The position numbers and the translations under genes are program-made. 64,000 nucleotides of DNA from Allodiplogaster sudhausi (taxonomy: Eukaryota; Nematoda; Chromadorea; Rhabditida; Diplogasteridae), in assembly GCA_945643635.1 (NCBI GenBank), contig CALZFC010000150.1:199501-263500 (forward strand). Direction: 5' to 3'. Below, in pieces: positions 54,254-64,000 of the stretch; within the stretch, counting starts at the first letter, position 1, and every line of letters begins with the position of its first letter. The notes beneath the pieces were generated by a model, which searched no databases, was not told the origin of the DNA, and worked only from the letters and a program-made list of their open reading frames with translations.

Positions 54254-57200
54254 AGGAGAGAGAGGCGAGAGAGAGAAGACTGCCAGTGCGATAGAGAGAG
54301 GAGACTGAGAGAGAGAAGAACAAAGTTACAGAAAGCGAAAGAAGTGGAGAAGCTCGTGACTATTGCAAAGAAGTCAGGAGATGGATTAGATGGAACTGGC
54401 ACAACAACTCAGAATGAATCACCCAACATAGGCCAGCAGAGGGATGCAGGGGCAGAGGAGCAGGCTGCCAAAAAGAAGATCAGGACTGAAAGGGCTTCGC
54501 AGATGAGGGCCAAGGCTATGCTGCAGGCTAGCGACGATATCTTAAAAAGGATATGCTAAAAGCATCATGAGATATACTTACTTTTAAAGACCGGAATTTT
54601 TTTTAAATCAGTTGTATACCTCGTTCCTTAATTTTGCTTAACGCCTTCTGATTATGGAATCCGAGCGTATTTTCAGCTATTTTGCTGACAGGGCACCATT
54701 TTAACCTATAGAGTTTATGGGAGAGAGGAAAAGAGTAGCTGTACTCAAGATTCTTTATATGGTTTCAGATGAGCAAGATGCAGAAGACCTTTATGAATCA
54801 ATACCAGACGGAGATGGAGGACCACGATGAACAGGCCAAAGTGAAAGCAAGCAACTCGGCTGTCCCGACTGGAAGTGAAAATGTAAAGAATGGATCTTTC
54901 TTTCTCATTCATCTTCGTTCTCTTGCAGCCGCCACCCTCTCGAATCACTCGTAGTGCATTTGATGAGGATGAAGACGCCCCCGCTCTGTCAGTTCTTTCT
55001 CTGACTTATCATCATCAGATAGAAGATCTCTTTTCAGACTTGATGATGAAGCGAATCAGTTCACCGTCTGTCTTGGACCGAATAAGACGAGGGTTCTTGA
55101 GGTTAAAGAGAGTAAGGGATGGAGCTGAAGGATAGGGGGAGAGGTTGAAAGAGAGAGGGAGGAGAGAGAGAGGGGAAGAGAAAGTGAATGGATGTATTGA
55201 GGTGCATAGCCGGCTGGTGACTTGTGTGGTGTGCCAAGAGGAAGAAGCCCTCACTCGAGACAGCAGCCGATTCGTTTGTGCAGCTCTTGTCCAGAAGTCT
55301 GATTATTCTTATATCTAAATTCTTTTTACAAAATGAAGAGATGTGATTAAAGGTTTACCTATGCAGATCGCAGATGTTCACGAAGCGCACGAATTCAATC
55401 GATATTCGACTGGAATCATTCCTTGTGAATTCATGCTTGGAGGGAGAAAAGGAGACATCAACATGCTCTCACACGATGCACCTGGAGTGCTACCAAAGGT
55501 ATGCGCCAGTTCCCCCTCTCTCCTGTCATTGCCATCCTTCAGCCTCTACGATGCTACTCTGGTTCGTGAACGGACTCGTGGACGGCAAGCCCTGGGTGGG
55601 GGTCGGCTGCTTGACTCGGAGGGAGGGGAGTACACGTGTCCTCTCTGCAAGCGTCTTGCCAACGCTGCTCTGCCTGTCTTGCCTGCCCCTCAACTTCTCG
55701 CCATTCCTGGTTTCTCCCAGAACCGCCCCGCTCAAAGTGATGAGACTTTCGAGTTGTGGGTGGATGAGATTCGTCGCTTCATTGCAGTCGCGCAGCCGAA
55801 GCACTCGAGGAAGAGGTTACTTACTTTTCCTTTCTTCTTCAACTTTATTTTTTCCCCATCAGATCTCACTCGGAACGATCTCTGGTTGAACTGAGCAGAG
55901 AGAAGGAGAAGGAGAGCAGAGAGAAAGGCACCTCTTCCCCCTCCCTTGGCCTGGATCCTTCTCTCTCCTGTTCAGTCCCGTCTGCCTCCCAAATGAATCT
56001 GCTCATTGACCAGGTTTCGATTTATGGCAATGGCATGACTTTGATTTCCTTCTTCAGAGTGGTTCACTGGCCCCTCTGCTGCCCCTTCCGGCTCCCCTCC
56101 GAGCCCCTTCTCCACCACCTGCTCTTGCTCGTCAGGTATTCCTTTCTTTTCCTTTTCCATTCATTCCCTTTTCTTCCCTCAGATCAACATCCAGAATGAC
56201 GTAGATGTGGAAGCAGAAGGAATCGTCTTAATGGAAGACATGGATGACGCAGATATGATTGATGACCAAGGTCGGTTTCTTCTTCAATTCTGGAGAGTCT
56301 TGAACGAGTGAAGTTGTACTTTCAGAACTTGTGATGCTAATGCGCCGTCGTGAGGAGGGGAGAGAAGGAGAAGAAGAAAGAGAAGAAGAAGAGGGAGGAG
56401 TTCCGCCGGTTCTGCCTCGGGTTGAGGAGCGCCCTGAGCGACGACCTGATGTTTGTTCTTCTCTCCCAGAAGCGAAGACTGAGGAAGGAAACCTTGCTTT
56501 AGTTGGCGGAAGCGGTTCAACGTCGTGTCAATGCCATCCCTACGATGTTGTCCGGCATTCTCAAGACTCTCCCTGCAACTATTCTCGCCAAACTCAACAA
56601 GAGAATGTTGGTTATAACTCTTCTTTAATCGACATACAATGTACTCATCAAATTCCAGTGTCCCTCCTTCAATGGCCGCTTACGAAGAATCCGTTCGGAA
56701 CTTCAGCAAATTCCTCATGAAGGTTTCATCCATGAATGACAGAGAGGAAATAATAGATTGTGGAGTGTAGAGGGGTTTCCATGGGTGGAAAGGGGTCTCT
56801 TTACCGTGACTTTTAGACGGAAAGCGACGCAGACGAGGCTCGCTCCTTCTCGTCCACTGTTGCCGTGTGGAGAACGACAATCCATGTCATGCGAACTGTC
56901 GCTGCCATCTCGGAGATCGAGAAGAAGCCTCTTTTTGGTGCACTCAATACTCGTCAGGTATGGAGAGAGAGAGAGAGGGAAAGAGACGAAAATTGTCCCG
57001 GGCCTTCAGCCCGGGGGTTACAACGATGTCGTGGGTCAGACCTATTTCAGCACTGAGAAAGAGACAGACAGAGAAAGAGACAGAGAAAGAGATAGAGAAA
57101 GAGAGAGAGGGAGAGAGCATAGGGAAATGTTTGAGCGTGACTGTGTGATGTACCTGTCTCGGTTGTCTGCCATTGTCTCCTGGAACATGCAGCCCCTGAC

Positions 57201-58211
57201 TGAGCTCATCCGAGTGATGCTTCGCATTCTTCTCCATTCTTCGGTAGCTTTTTTTGCAGCTTTCTTTCTTTTTATACTTTTACATATTTCTCCTTCAAAC
57301 ATTTGATATGCCATTGTACTTCAAATTCTTTTATTTACGTATAAATGAAATATAATTTCTTTAGGTTTCGAATCCGTTTGATACCCAGCGAATGAGCAAT
57401 TTGGTCAGGCCAGCCAGCGTTGTTCTGGATATCAAGTTGGTTACCTTGTCTCTCTCCTATTATTCATGTCTCTCTTCTATTATCTTTGTCGCTCTCCCAT
57501 CATCCTTACTGAAGGAATGCTTCCTCGGTTCCGATGTCTCCTCCTGCAGTCTACAACTGCAGTGATATCTTTTCTGCTTCTGCGTCTTCTCCTTCCTCTT
57601 CCGCCACTCGGAAGAAGGTGGGATCCGGTCTGGCCTCCTAGACCTTTCAGTTCTTCTTTTCAGTCAGCGCTTTCTCTGCTCTTCGCGCCGGAGAGGAAGG
57701 AAACGACTTTCAACTTGCTCCACGTTGACATTCTTGCTCTGACCGTTAGCCTTTGCCTTTTCTCTGTCATGAATCCTCTCTTCTCATCTCATCCTTCTTC
57801 TCTCATTCCAGATGCAACTGATGATGTGCATTGGATGGACTTGGCTGGATGGAGAACGAACCACGAAGGGGATCAAGGTTAATATTACTTTTTGAAACGA
57901 TTCTTCAAATATAATATTTTCTTCTTGTTCTGATGTTGTGTATTCATCTCTCTCCAACTGTTGACGGAAACAGATTGATTATACCTTATGTACGATAAAT
58001 AAGCAGAGTCCAAGAAAGGTATAGTGAGGGATTGTTTGACGTCAGGCACCCACCTCGAGAGAGCTTATGCCCGACGGGAGCGTAGACGAGCTACAAGTCA
58101 TGAGGCTTGGCCTTGTGGCGTTCCACTTCCAGGTATCCCCCTCTCTTTTAATCTTTCTTCTCTCTCTCTCTCTCTCTCTCTCACCTTATATCTACTCCTC
58201 TCTCTCTCTCG

Positions 58212-58258
<47 letters not shown>

Positions 58259-59505
58259 TCTCTCCATTTTAGTCAGTGAATCGTCAGACTGCTGTAATTA
58301 CCTTGTATGAATGGGAATTTTTTTATGAGCAATTCCTTGCCTGTCACATCCAAGAAGAAGGGTTTAGGTGATAGCAACATTTGTGGATTCGGAGGATGAG
58401 GAGATGGCCGTTGAAAGTGAGAAAGAGGAGACAGCAGAGGAGATGAGGAAGCGACTGGAAGAGCTGTGGGCCATCCTCCACCCCAGCAAGCCCCCTCTCA
58501 AGGACTGCCGTCGCCTTGTCTCGGTTCGTTGCCATCTCCTTGAAGTGCCAGTGATTTCCTGTTCAGACTCTCCGCCATTCCACATCAACCTTCCTCCGCC
58601 CTCTCGCTCTTCTCTACCAGTCGCTGAGACTGGTTCCTCCTCCTGAGGCTCTTCGGGATCCTTCCGTGGACTGCTTCGATCCCATCTGTCGCTTCATGGG
58701 TCTCCCGCCTTCTCTTCTTCATCTTTTATCTTCTCGAATCGTCGACGAACTCTTTGACATGTTATACCTTTTTTTATTTGATAATCTTCTTCAAGGTTCG
58801 GATGGACCACGAATGAGGGAATGTTAGCTTAGTATTGATTGTTGTTTGATTGAGGTGGTCTCCGTCAGTGTCTTCTGCCTTCCCCCCTCTGGCAGTGCCG
58901 ACTCAGCCCGTCTCTCTCAATCAGTTGATCGACCTCCCTCACGACTTCTCCGATCTCATCTCTGCAGCTGCCAAATTTCGGTTGCTTTTTTATGTCCTCG
59001 AGTTGTTATGCTCTGCACTGCAATCAACACACCCAGTTCCCCACATTCTTCATATGCATTGAAATCCCTTTTCACCCAGATGCCCATCAATTCCCATCGA
59101 TGAGAAGACAGCTTCGATGCCTACGATGTGTCTTCTCTGCGGCAAGCTGCTCTGCTCACAGAGTTATTGCTGCCTAAAGACGGTTTGTCTTGCGTCGATC
59201 TCTCCCACTCTCCACCCTTCCTCTTTCTACTCAATCAGGTGAACAAAGAGAACATTGGTGCCTGTACTCAACACCTCGCAACCTGCTCGGGACCCAATGG
59301 CCTATTCCTCCGGTAAGCACTGAGTAATTCCGCAGTGATGACTTGAAGCAGATGGAGTTGTAGAAGACTTGAGAAGGATATTTGTTCAGTATTCGTGACT
59401 GCCACGTGGTGATGTTGACCAGTCGGCAGAGGGGATGCATTCGACCCGCGCCCTACGTTGACGAGTTCGGAGAAGTTGACCAGGGCTTCAGGTCTATCCC
59501 CTGTT

Positions 59506-59560
<55 letters not shown>

Positions 59561-59685
59561 CAGGCGTGGAAATCCTCTACACCTGAACGCGGAAATGTAT
59601 GCGAAAATTCGACATCTCTGGCTGCACCACGGCATTGCAGAGGTTGGGTTGTTCTCTCTCTCTCTCTCTCTCTCCCCCCCCATCC

Positions 59686-59731
<46 letters not shown>

Positions 59732-59830
59732 TTTCTCGCTGCCAAACTCCAGAGAATCCGCTTGCAGGAAGTTGTCAACCGTTACGAAATGGATCACCGT
59801 AATCATGGGATGGAGTGGAATCATTTCTGA
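46794..59830 (+). CDS. ubr: UBR1/UBR2-type N-recognin E3 ubiquitin ligase
   Basis: About 55 exons, all checked splices in phase; roughly 2,000 residues. The UBR box (47364-47695) reads [39 protein letters not shown] and binds basic N-degrons. A ClpS-like domain (about 47960-48262; [25 protein letters not shown]) binds hydrophobic N-termini. Next come [20 protein letters not shown] (about 52750) and [16 protein letters not shown]. The RING-H2 is split over exons 55.2-55.7 kb ([24 protein letters not shown]). The C-terminal autoinhibitory domain has [16 protein letters not shown] (59.1 kb), [13 protein letters not shown] and [12 protein letters not shown], ending WNHF. It ubiquitinates N-degron substrates with an E2 of the Rad6 type for proteasomal decay. 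Three introns use GC donors (after 48924, 52878 and 54526). Confidence 0.96.
49681..50571. repeat. ubr: CT-rich minisatellite in a UBR intron, about 0.9 kb
   Basis: The 1.1-kb intron 49471-50577 is mostly an array of 28-30-bp units of the type CTCTGATCCCTCTCTATCTC plus TCTTGCTT, about 30 copies. Higher-order variants alternate TCTCTGATTCC, TCTCTGATCCC and TCGCTGATCCC. The array runs up to the acceptor CTCTCAG. Confidence 0.95.
51135..51795. repeat. ubr: G/A-rich minisatellite in a UBR intron
   Basis: About 660 bp is almost entirely purine on the sense strand. Units mix GGCGAGGGGAGAGAGA with runs of 6-11 G. It begins immediately after the exon ending at 51134 and continues to the acceptor AGGAGGCAG, leaving this intron without any pyrimidine tract. 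It could form G-quadruplex or triplex structure. The long open frames through it are low-complexity artefacts. Confidence 0.93.
51997..52368. repeat. ubr: CT/TTTC-rich tract in the next UBR intron
   Basis: A 370-bp pyrimidine tract mixes CT dinucleotides with CTTT and TTTTTC units. It fills the intron after the 139-nt exon 51799-51937 and runs into the acceptor CTCTAAG at 52371. Confidence 0.93.
54200..54300. repeat. ubr: (GA)n tract in a UBR intron, open in frame
   Basis: The 144-nt intron 54188-54331 contains an imperfect GA tract. The whole intron is a multiple of three and has no stop in the gene's frame; if retained it would add 48 residues made largely of Arg-Glu dipeptides. Confidence 0.85.
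58157..58256. repeat. ubr: (CT)n tract in a UBR intron
   Basis: CT microsatellite following the exon that ends TTCCACTTCCAG at about 58130. It continues to near 58256. Confidence 0.88.
59509..59728. repeat. ubr: Two (CT)n tracts in the last UBR introns
   Basis: CT tracts occupy the two introns flanking the penultimate exon (about 59563-59643, coding [19 protein letters not shown]). One runs directly into its acceptor TCTCTCCAG. The second contains a short C run. Confidence 0.9.
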
Positions 59831-60563
59831 GCCAATTGTTGGTCCCTGTCTTTTCGAAAATACGGCGAATTTTTGCTCAATATTCATACGAACAGAACTT
59901 GTTCAATAATGTATTTGCAGTGCTTCTTATTAGGGTACGGTACTGAGTGATGAGATAACTTGCACTCATTGGATATATCTGACCTCGCAATTCCAAAGAG
60001 TGTATATTCCTATTCGCTTCTCTTAATCCCGAGTGAATGGAACCCTTAATATTATGCAGTCGTTATTCTAGATTTTCGTGTTCATGTGTATATTGCTATC
60101 GAGAAATTTTAAGTGGTGTAAAAAGGAAAACGGGGTCGAAACAAAACAAAAAGAACGACAGATTCCCCCCACGCAACGTACCTTACAGTTTCTTTTTAGT
60201 TTCTTGACAAAACGAGTTATGTCTTGTTTTTTCATGGTATCAATGTGGATGCATAAATGAATTGCTCAACCATCTCGTGCTCGTACAAATCGTAGTCCGC
60301 TTCATTTTGACAGGACAATGGTCCAGTATTTCCACAATATTCGTAAAGAAGAAAAGAATAAAAGAGAATGATTGCGATTAGCACAAACACCACACTTTTC
60401 TATACACATTCTAGCAATAAACACGTTAAAAAACCGACAAATCACAGAAAATGAACACGGAATACCCAGACAAGATAACTAAGAATGAAGACAAGTAGGC
60501 GGCACCTTTGGAACTCAACGTAGGAAGACGAGAGGGTGAAGAGAATGAGAGGGAAACAGAGAG
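59831..60563. other. Intergenic region between UBR and EAF 3' ends
   Basis: AT-rich sequence with no gene visible, separating the UBR stop from the convergent EAF stop. AATAAA-like signals occur (for example near 60415), but no poly(A) site can be assigned with certainty. Confidence 0.5.
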
Positions 60564-61691
60564 TCAGTCCTCATCTGAACTCTCACTCAACTCTAGATCA
60601 TTGAAGAGAGCACTCTTGGGGGCGGACTCCTTGGCTGGCTCGGCCTTCGCAGGGGCAGCAGCATCAGCACTGATTGCCTGAACAACATTGATTGGATAGA
60701 AAAAGGGAAGAGACTGACCTTCTCAAGCTGGCGCTCCATCTCATCGTCATCACTTCCACTATCAGACCAGCGCGAAGATTCGGAATTCCGAGAGAGACGG
60801 CGGCTCTGCAAGCAGAGCTGGAGCACTACAGCAATCACTGACAAAGGGGAAAGAGACCTCCTGGGGTAGGAGCACCGCCTCCAAGGCGGTGGGGTGAGAA
60901 GTCTCCGGGAGTGCTTCGGATTGGACTGGGGCGGGGGAAGGAATCTTCTTCTCATCCTCCGATTCGCTGTCACTCGAAGAAGATGAAGAATTGGAAGAAG
61001 AAGAGGAATTGTCACTCCTTCAACAAAGAACCACTGCTTGCCAGGAGTCAATGAGTTCTTACCGTTCTCGGTCCGCAGCTGAAGAATGTGGACGCACTTC
61101 TTCGTGCGCAGAGCTACGTGAAGAAGTTCGTAATCTTGCGATTTCACACCGCAAGACATTTTCAGTTCCATAATCAATATCACTGGAAAATAATACAAGA
61201 TCAGTGAAAACATAGAAAGAGAAAACAATATGCGCAGTAAAGAAACGAAAACAAACCGGGTTTTCTTGACGCTGATGTTTGATGTAAGCTTCTCCAGACG
61301 AACTTGACCAGTAGCAGGATCGAAGAATAGCAAGCACTCTTTGTCCGCTTTAACTGGTTTCGATGCTCCCTTGTAGACTGTGAGCGAGTCGCTTTCCCCA
61401 GGAAAAGCTACCTGTAAATGTTTCCATATTTCAAGGGAAAATTCCCGGAAAAGTTAAGATGCCAATTTTAATACCTGCACGTCTCCGTTACCGCCAAAAG
61501 CAATGAATGATTCTGTTTCAGATGCAACGGACTTGGGCTTGAAATCATCTGTGAAGAGAAGGGGATCCGAAAATGCGACAATTCAAACGAAACGTACACT
61601 TCAGCGTATGGAAAGTAGACTTGTCCCGGCCGTGAGAGTCGAAGGTCGAGCCAAGCTTCAGGTCGAATGTCCCTGCCGGTATGTCACCCAT
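60564..61691 (-). CDS. eaf: ELL-associated factor (EAF1/EAF2 family)
   Basis: Seven minus-strand exons in phase: 61691-61598, 61548-61475, 61411-61257, 61182-61063, 61014-60858, 60805-60719 and 60677-60564, giving 266 residues (human EAF2 260). The conserved N-terminal half includes FDLKLGSTFDSHGRDKSTFH, YDFKPKSVASE and LFFDPATGQVRLEKLTSNIS followed by VKKTR. The C-terminal half is Ser/Asp/Glu-rich (DNSSSSSNSSSSSSDSESED) and ends LFNDLELSESSDED, matching the family's acidic transactivation tail. EAF binds and stimulates ELL, a Pol II elongation factor within super or little elongation complexes. The start ATG is followed at once by the family's first conserved block, so the start is well placed. 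Confidence 0.95.
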
Positions 61692-62439
61692 TCCTTAAGC
61701 AACTAACATCACTATGCATCGAGCAAAACAGCAAATAATAATTGTGGATTAGCAAATAATAACTATGTCGATAAAGTTTTACTATTGTGTGTGGTGTAAG
61801 GTACACATTCGGAAGGGTAATCTTGGTTATGTGGGAGATAGACGACCATATAATTGTGGATTACCATTCCGGAGGTGGACCGGCACCATGTTGGCATGCT
61901 GCCAGGTTTTGAATAGGGAAATTTCTTGAAGAGGTTTATTGTATACGGTAAGTGGCTCGTATAAGGGCGTCTCTTTTGGAGAGAAGCTTCATTCTACGAT
62001 TGAGTCGTGAAGAGTGTGGTATGTTGAATTTTCGTTTTAAGATTATATTACGTTTGTGGATTCATCCGGCGTAAGACGGTTCATTATAATTAGTTTACCA
62101 TTCGTTTCAACCCTTCTCGTTTAAGGGTTATTCGCTTTAACTTAATTGCAGTTTCCTTTTTGTGCGATCAAGAGGTATGCGTCTGGCCAAAGGCCGCATG
62201 CTGGGCGGCTGGTTTAACAGCGGCCCCATGTTTCACGAGCCTCGCTAGTGGCGGGCTGAGGCGTGCGATGTTTCGCTGCTTTGGATGGAGGCGTCCTATG
62301 CTGAGAGCGATGGATAAGGTTTGTTTTTTCGATTGCTCTACCTGTCGAGGTACCACTTCTTCGCTTGCTGTTTCTGTTTGTCTACCCATTGCTCTCAGAG
62401 GAGACTTGGGTTACCCCTCACTGGGCTCAGTTGAGACTT

Positions 62440-62770
62440 GGGGGAGGGGATTCCTCAGCCGGGAATCCCCTGTGACACCTTCCCCCTTTGGGGAAAGGGA
62501 TTCCTCAGCCGGGAAGCCCCAGTGACATCTTCCCCCTTTGGGGAAAGGGATTCCTCATCCGGGAAGCCCCAGTGACATCTTCCCCCTTTGGGGAAAGGGA
62601 TTCCTCAGCCGGGAAGCCCCAGTGACATCTTCCCCCTTTGGGGAAAGGGATTCCTCAGCCGGGAAGCCCCAGTGACATCTTCCCCCTTTGGGAAAAGGGA
62701 TTCCTCAGCCGGGAATCCCCAGTGACACCTTCCCCCTTCGGGGAAAGATATTTCTCAGCCGGGAAGTAAC
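62440..62770. repeat. 50-bp satellite array
   Basis: The phrase ATTCCTCAGCCGGGAA recurs at exactly 50-bp spacing (62450, 62500, 62550, 62600, 62650 and 62700, with a diverged copy at 62750). Each unit continues CCCCAGTGACATCTTCCCCC then TTTGGGGAAAGGG. Degenerate relatives (ATTCCTCACTCGGGAAT, ATTCCTTAATCGGGCATTCC) continue at 63200-63400 and near 63710, so an older, larger array probably covers 62.4-63.8 kb. Confidence 0.95.
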
Positions 62771-62955
62771 AATTTCTCCCTCCAGTGGATAGATGGATTA
62801 CCCTCAACAGGAAACTTTAAGAGAAGGTATCTGTTCTTTGCAGAAAGGATGGATGACGCCTTTGTAAGTGACGACGAGCTAGACGAGGCTGTGATCATCT
62901 AGATGCCGCGACTTTTGAGCAAATTCCAACTGTTTGGAAAACAGTCCTGAACGCC

Positions 62956-63150
62956 ATGACTCAGGTTAGATTCACTGATGAGTATGATGATTATCCGTGT
63001 ATTCATAAATTTCGGCGATTGCAGCTCGCATTGGGCGAAAGTCTTAATATGCAGTTGCCATTTCTGAATAAGACCTCGGCAGGAAGCAAGAAGGAGCACG
63101 ACATAAGGAAGCATTTTTCGGCGGCTACGTATGTGTATTGCGTTTTTAAG
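62956..63150 (+). CDS. Possible 65-codon exon within the satellite zone
   Basis: ATG 62956 opens 65 codons of normal complexity (FTDEYDDYPCIHKFRRLQLA ... KKEHDIRKHFSAATYVY) that end in AAG at a possible donor GTACTA. Just upstream another short frame (MDDAFVSDDELDEAVII) ends in TAG. The sequence resembles no family I can name; a transposon-derived remnant or a 5' exon of the gene at the right edge are both possible. Confidence 0.25.
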
Positions 63151-63932
63151 GTACTATTTCAGTGCACTTAATTTGGTTGAATTCAATTGGCCCAGTGGCA
63201 CCCCATCCTCCGATGGGTGAAGATTCCTCACTCGGGAATACCTTTTGTCCCTCCAGATGGGTATGGTTATTTCTTTAATCAGATGCTAGATTATTACCTC
63301 AGACAATAAATCAAGGTCACCTCCGCAGATTGGCGGCAGGATTCCTTAATCGGGCATTCCCACTTGCCCCCCAGATGGGTATGTTGTTTCCTCAACCAAG
63401 AACAATTGTTGCACCATGCTATTATCGGTCTAGGTGGTTATTTCGTAAGATATGAAGGTCATACCGGGCGTCTTTCGGCTAAGACTAGACGGGTTTACTT
63501 TTAACAACAAGTTGACTAAATAGTCTGAAGATTACCTTTCAGATTCCAGTTCTGTTCATATGTTATGTTACAAGTCTACATTTTGACTTATTTTGCCTTG
63601 TTCAAGTAACGTTGCTTGCAGGTGGTCTTCACTGTATCCAAGAGCAAGCAGCGAGTTACCTCGGCCCTCCCGGCTGGCAGGACGCCTCTCCTCTGGATGG
63701 GTAAGAGGATTCCGCAAACGGAAATCAACAGTTGGGCTAGGTAACTTACCACGGGAATAGTTCTAGCGGACAAATACACTCCCTCTCCAAGAACCCAGTA
63801 TTCTTGGAGAGAAGAGGAGACCCAGTTCTCCTTTCCTTTTCAATACATGTTCTCTAATAACAAGTATTTCGTCACCTTGAACCATTCAATGATTCTGTGT
63901 TGTGACTCCACTTTCTTCCTCCGTTTTTCAGG

Positions 63933-64000
63933 ATGGACGATGAATTCGGACCAGAGCCTCCTCCTTCAAAGGATCCTACAGCCTCTCTCGTTGACTACGA
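63933..64000 (+). CDS. Start of an acidic/Pro-rich protein, cut by window end
   Basis: After a good acceptor-like tract (CCGTTTTTCAG) ATG 63933 opens MDDEFGPEPPPSKDPTASL and runs off the window. The pyrimidine-AG just before the ATG suggests a second exon beginning at the start codon. Nothing more can be said about the family. Confidence 0.4.
   Translation, partial: MDDEFGPEPPPSKDPTASLVDY

Noticed and set aside
62440..62770. CRISPR-like regular repeats
   Set aside because: The whole 50-bp unit repeats with no unique spacers, and the window is eukaryotic; it is a satellite.

Overview
The window is nuclear DNA of an animal. It holds spliced genes whose exons join in phase across GT-AG, and sometimes GC-AG, introns. 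Many introns are only 43-100 nt. An Iroquois (TALE) homeobox gene, an EAF/ELL-associated factor and an MTERF4-type protein point to a metazoan, and the short introns suggest a small-bodied invertebrate. I cannot fix the phylum. Long (CT)n/(GA)n tracts occur throughout, in introns and between genes.

Layout. 1-10.8 kb is gene-poor, microsatellite-rich DNA with one plausible orphan exon near 8.3 kb. 10.8-15.1 kb is the Iroquois gene (+). 17.2-19.7 kb is enhancer of rudimentary, ERH (-), whose 2.1-kb second intron is full of repeats. 20.4-22.0 kb is an ACOT8-like acyl-CoA thioesterase (+). 22.4-23.7 kb is an unrecognised 175-residue membrane protein (-). 24.35-28.66 kb is AP-1 mu (+), with a palindromic intron and a 1.5-kb foldback transposon in another intron. 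29.1-30.8 kb is MTERF4-like (+). 32.5-33.05 kb is an unrecognised 108-residue protein (+). 34.6-36.2 kb is a four-finger zinc-finger protein (+). 36.8-38.0 kb is a decayed RTN4IP1-like oxidoreductase (-). 38.2-41.3 kb is proteasome ATPase PSMC3/Rpt5 (+). 41.6-41.9 kb is a tiny two-exon gene candidate (+). 41.9-44.1 kb is a MADF-BESS regulator (-). 44.8-46.6 kb holds two members of one inverted-repeat transposon family. 46.8-59.8 kb is a large UBR1/UBR2-type N-recognin ubiquitin ligase (+). 60.6-61.7 kb is EAF (-). The last 2.3 kb is mostly a 50-bp satellite and its degenerate relatives, with a gene start cut by the window end.

The genes are unrelated housekeeping and regulatory genes, not a pathway cluster. 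UBR and Rpt5 both serve ubiquitin-proteasome proteolysis, and EAF, ERH, Irx, MADF-BESS and the zinc-finger protein are nuclear regulators. Their co-location looks incidental. The most interesting material is in intron biology: GC-AG introns seem enriched, one 5' splice site has been tandemly duplicated, one intron is almost entirely a hairpin, one intron is open in frame through a GA repeat, and two opposite-sense purine/pyrimidine tracts flank one UBR exon.
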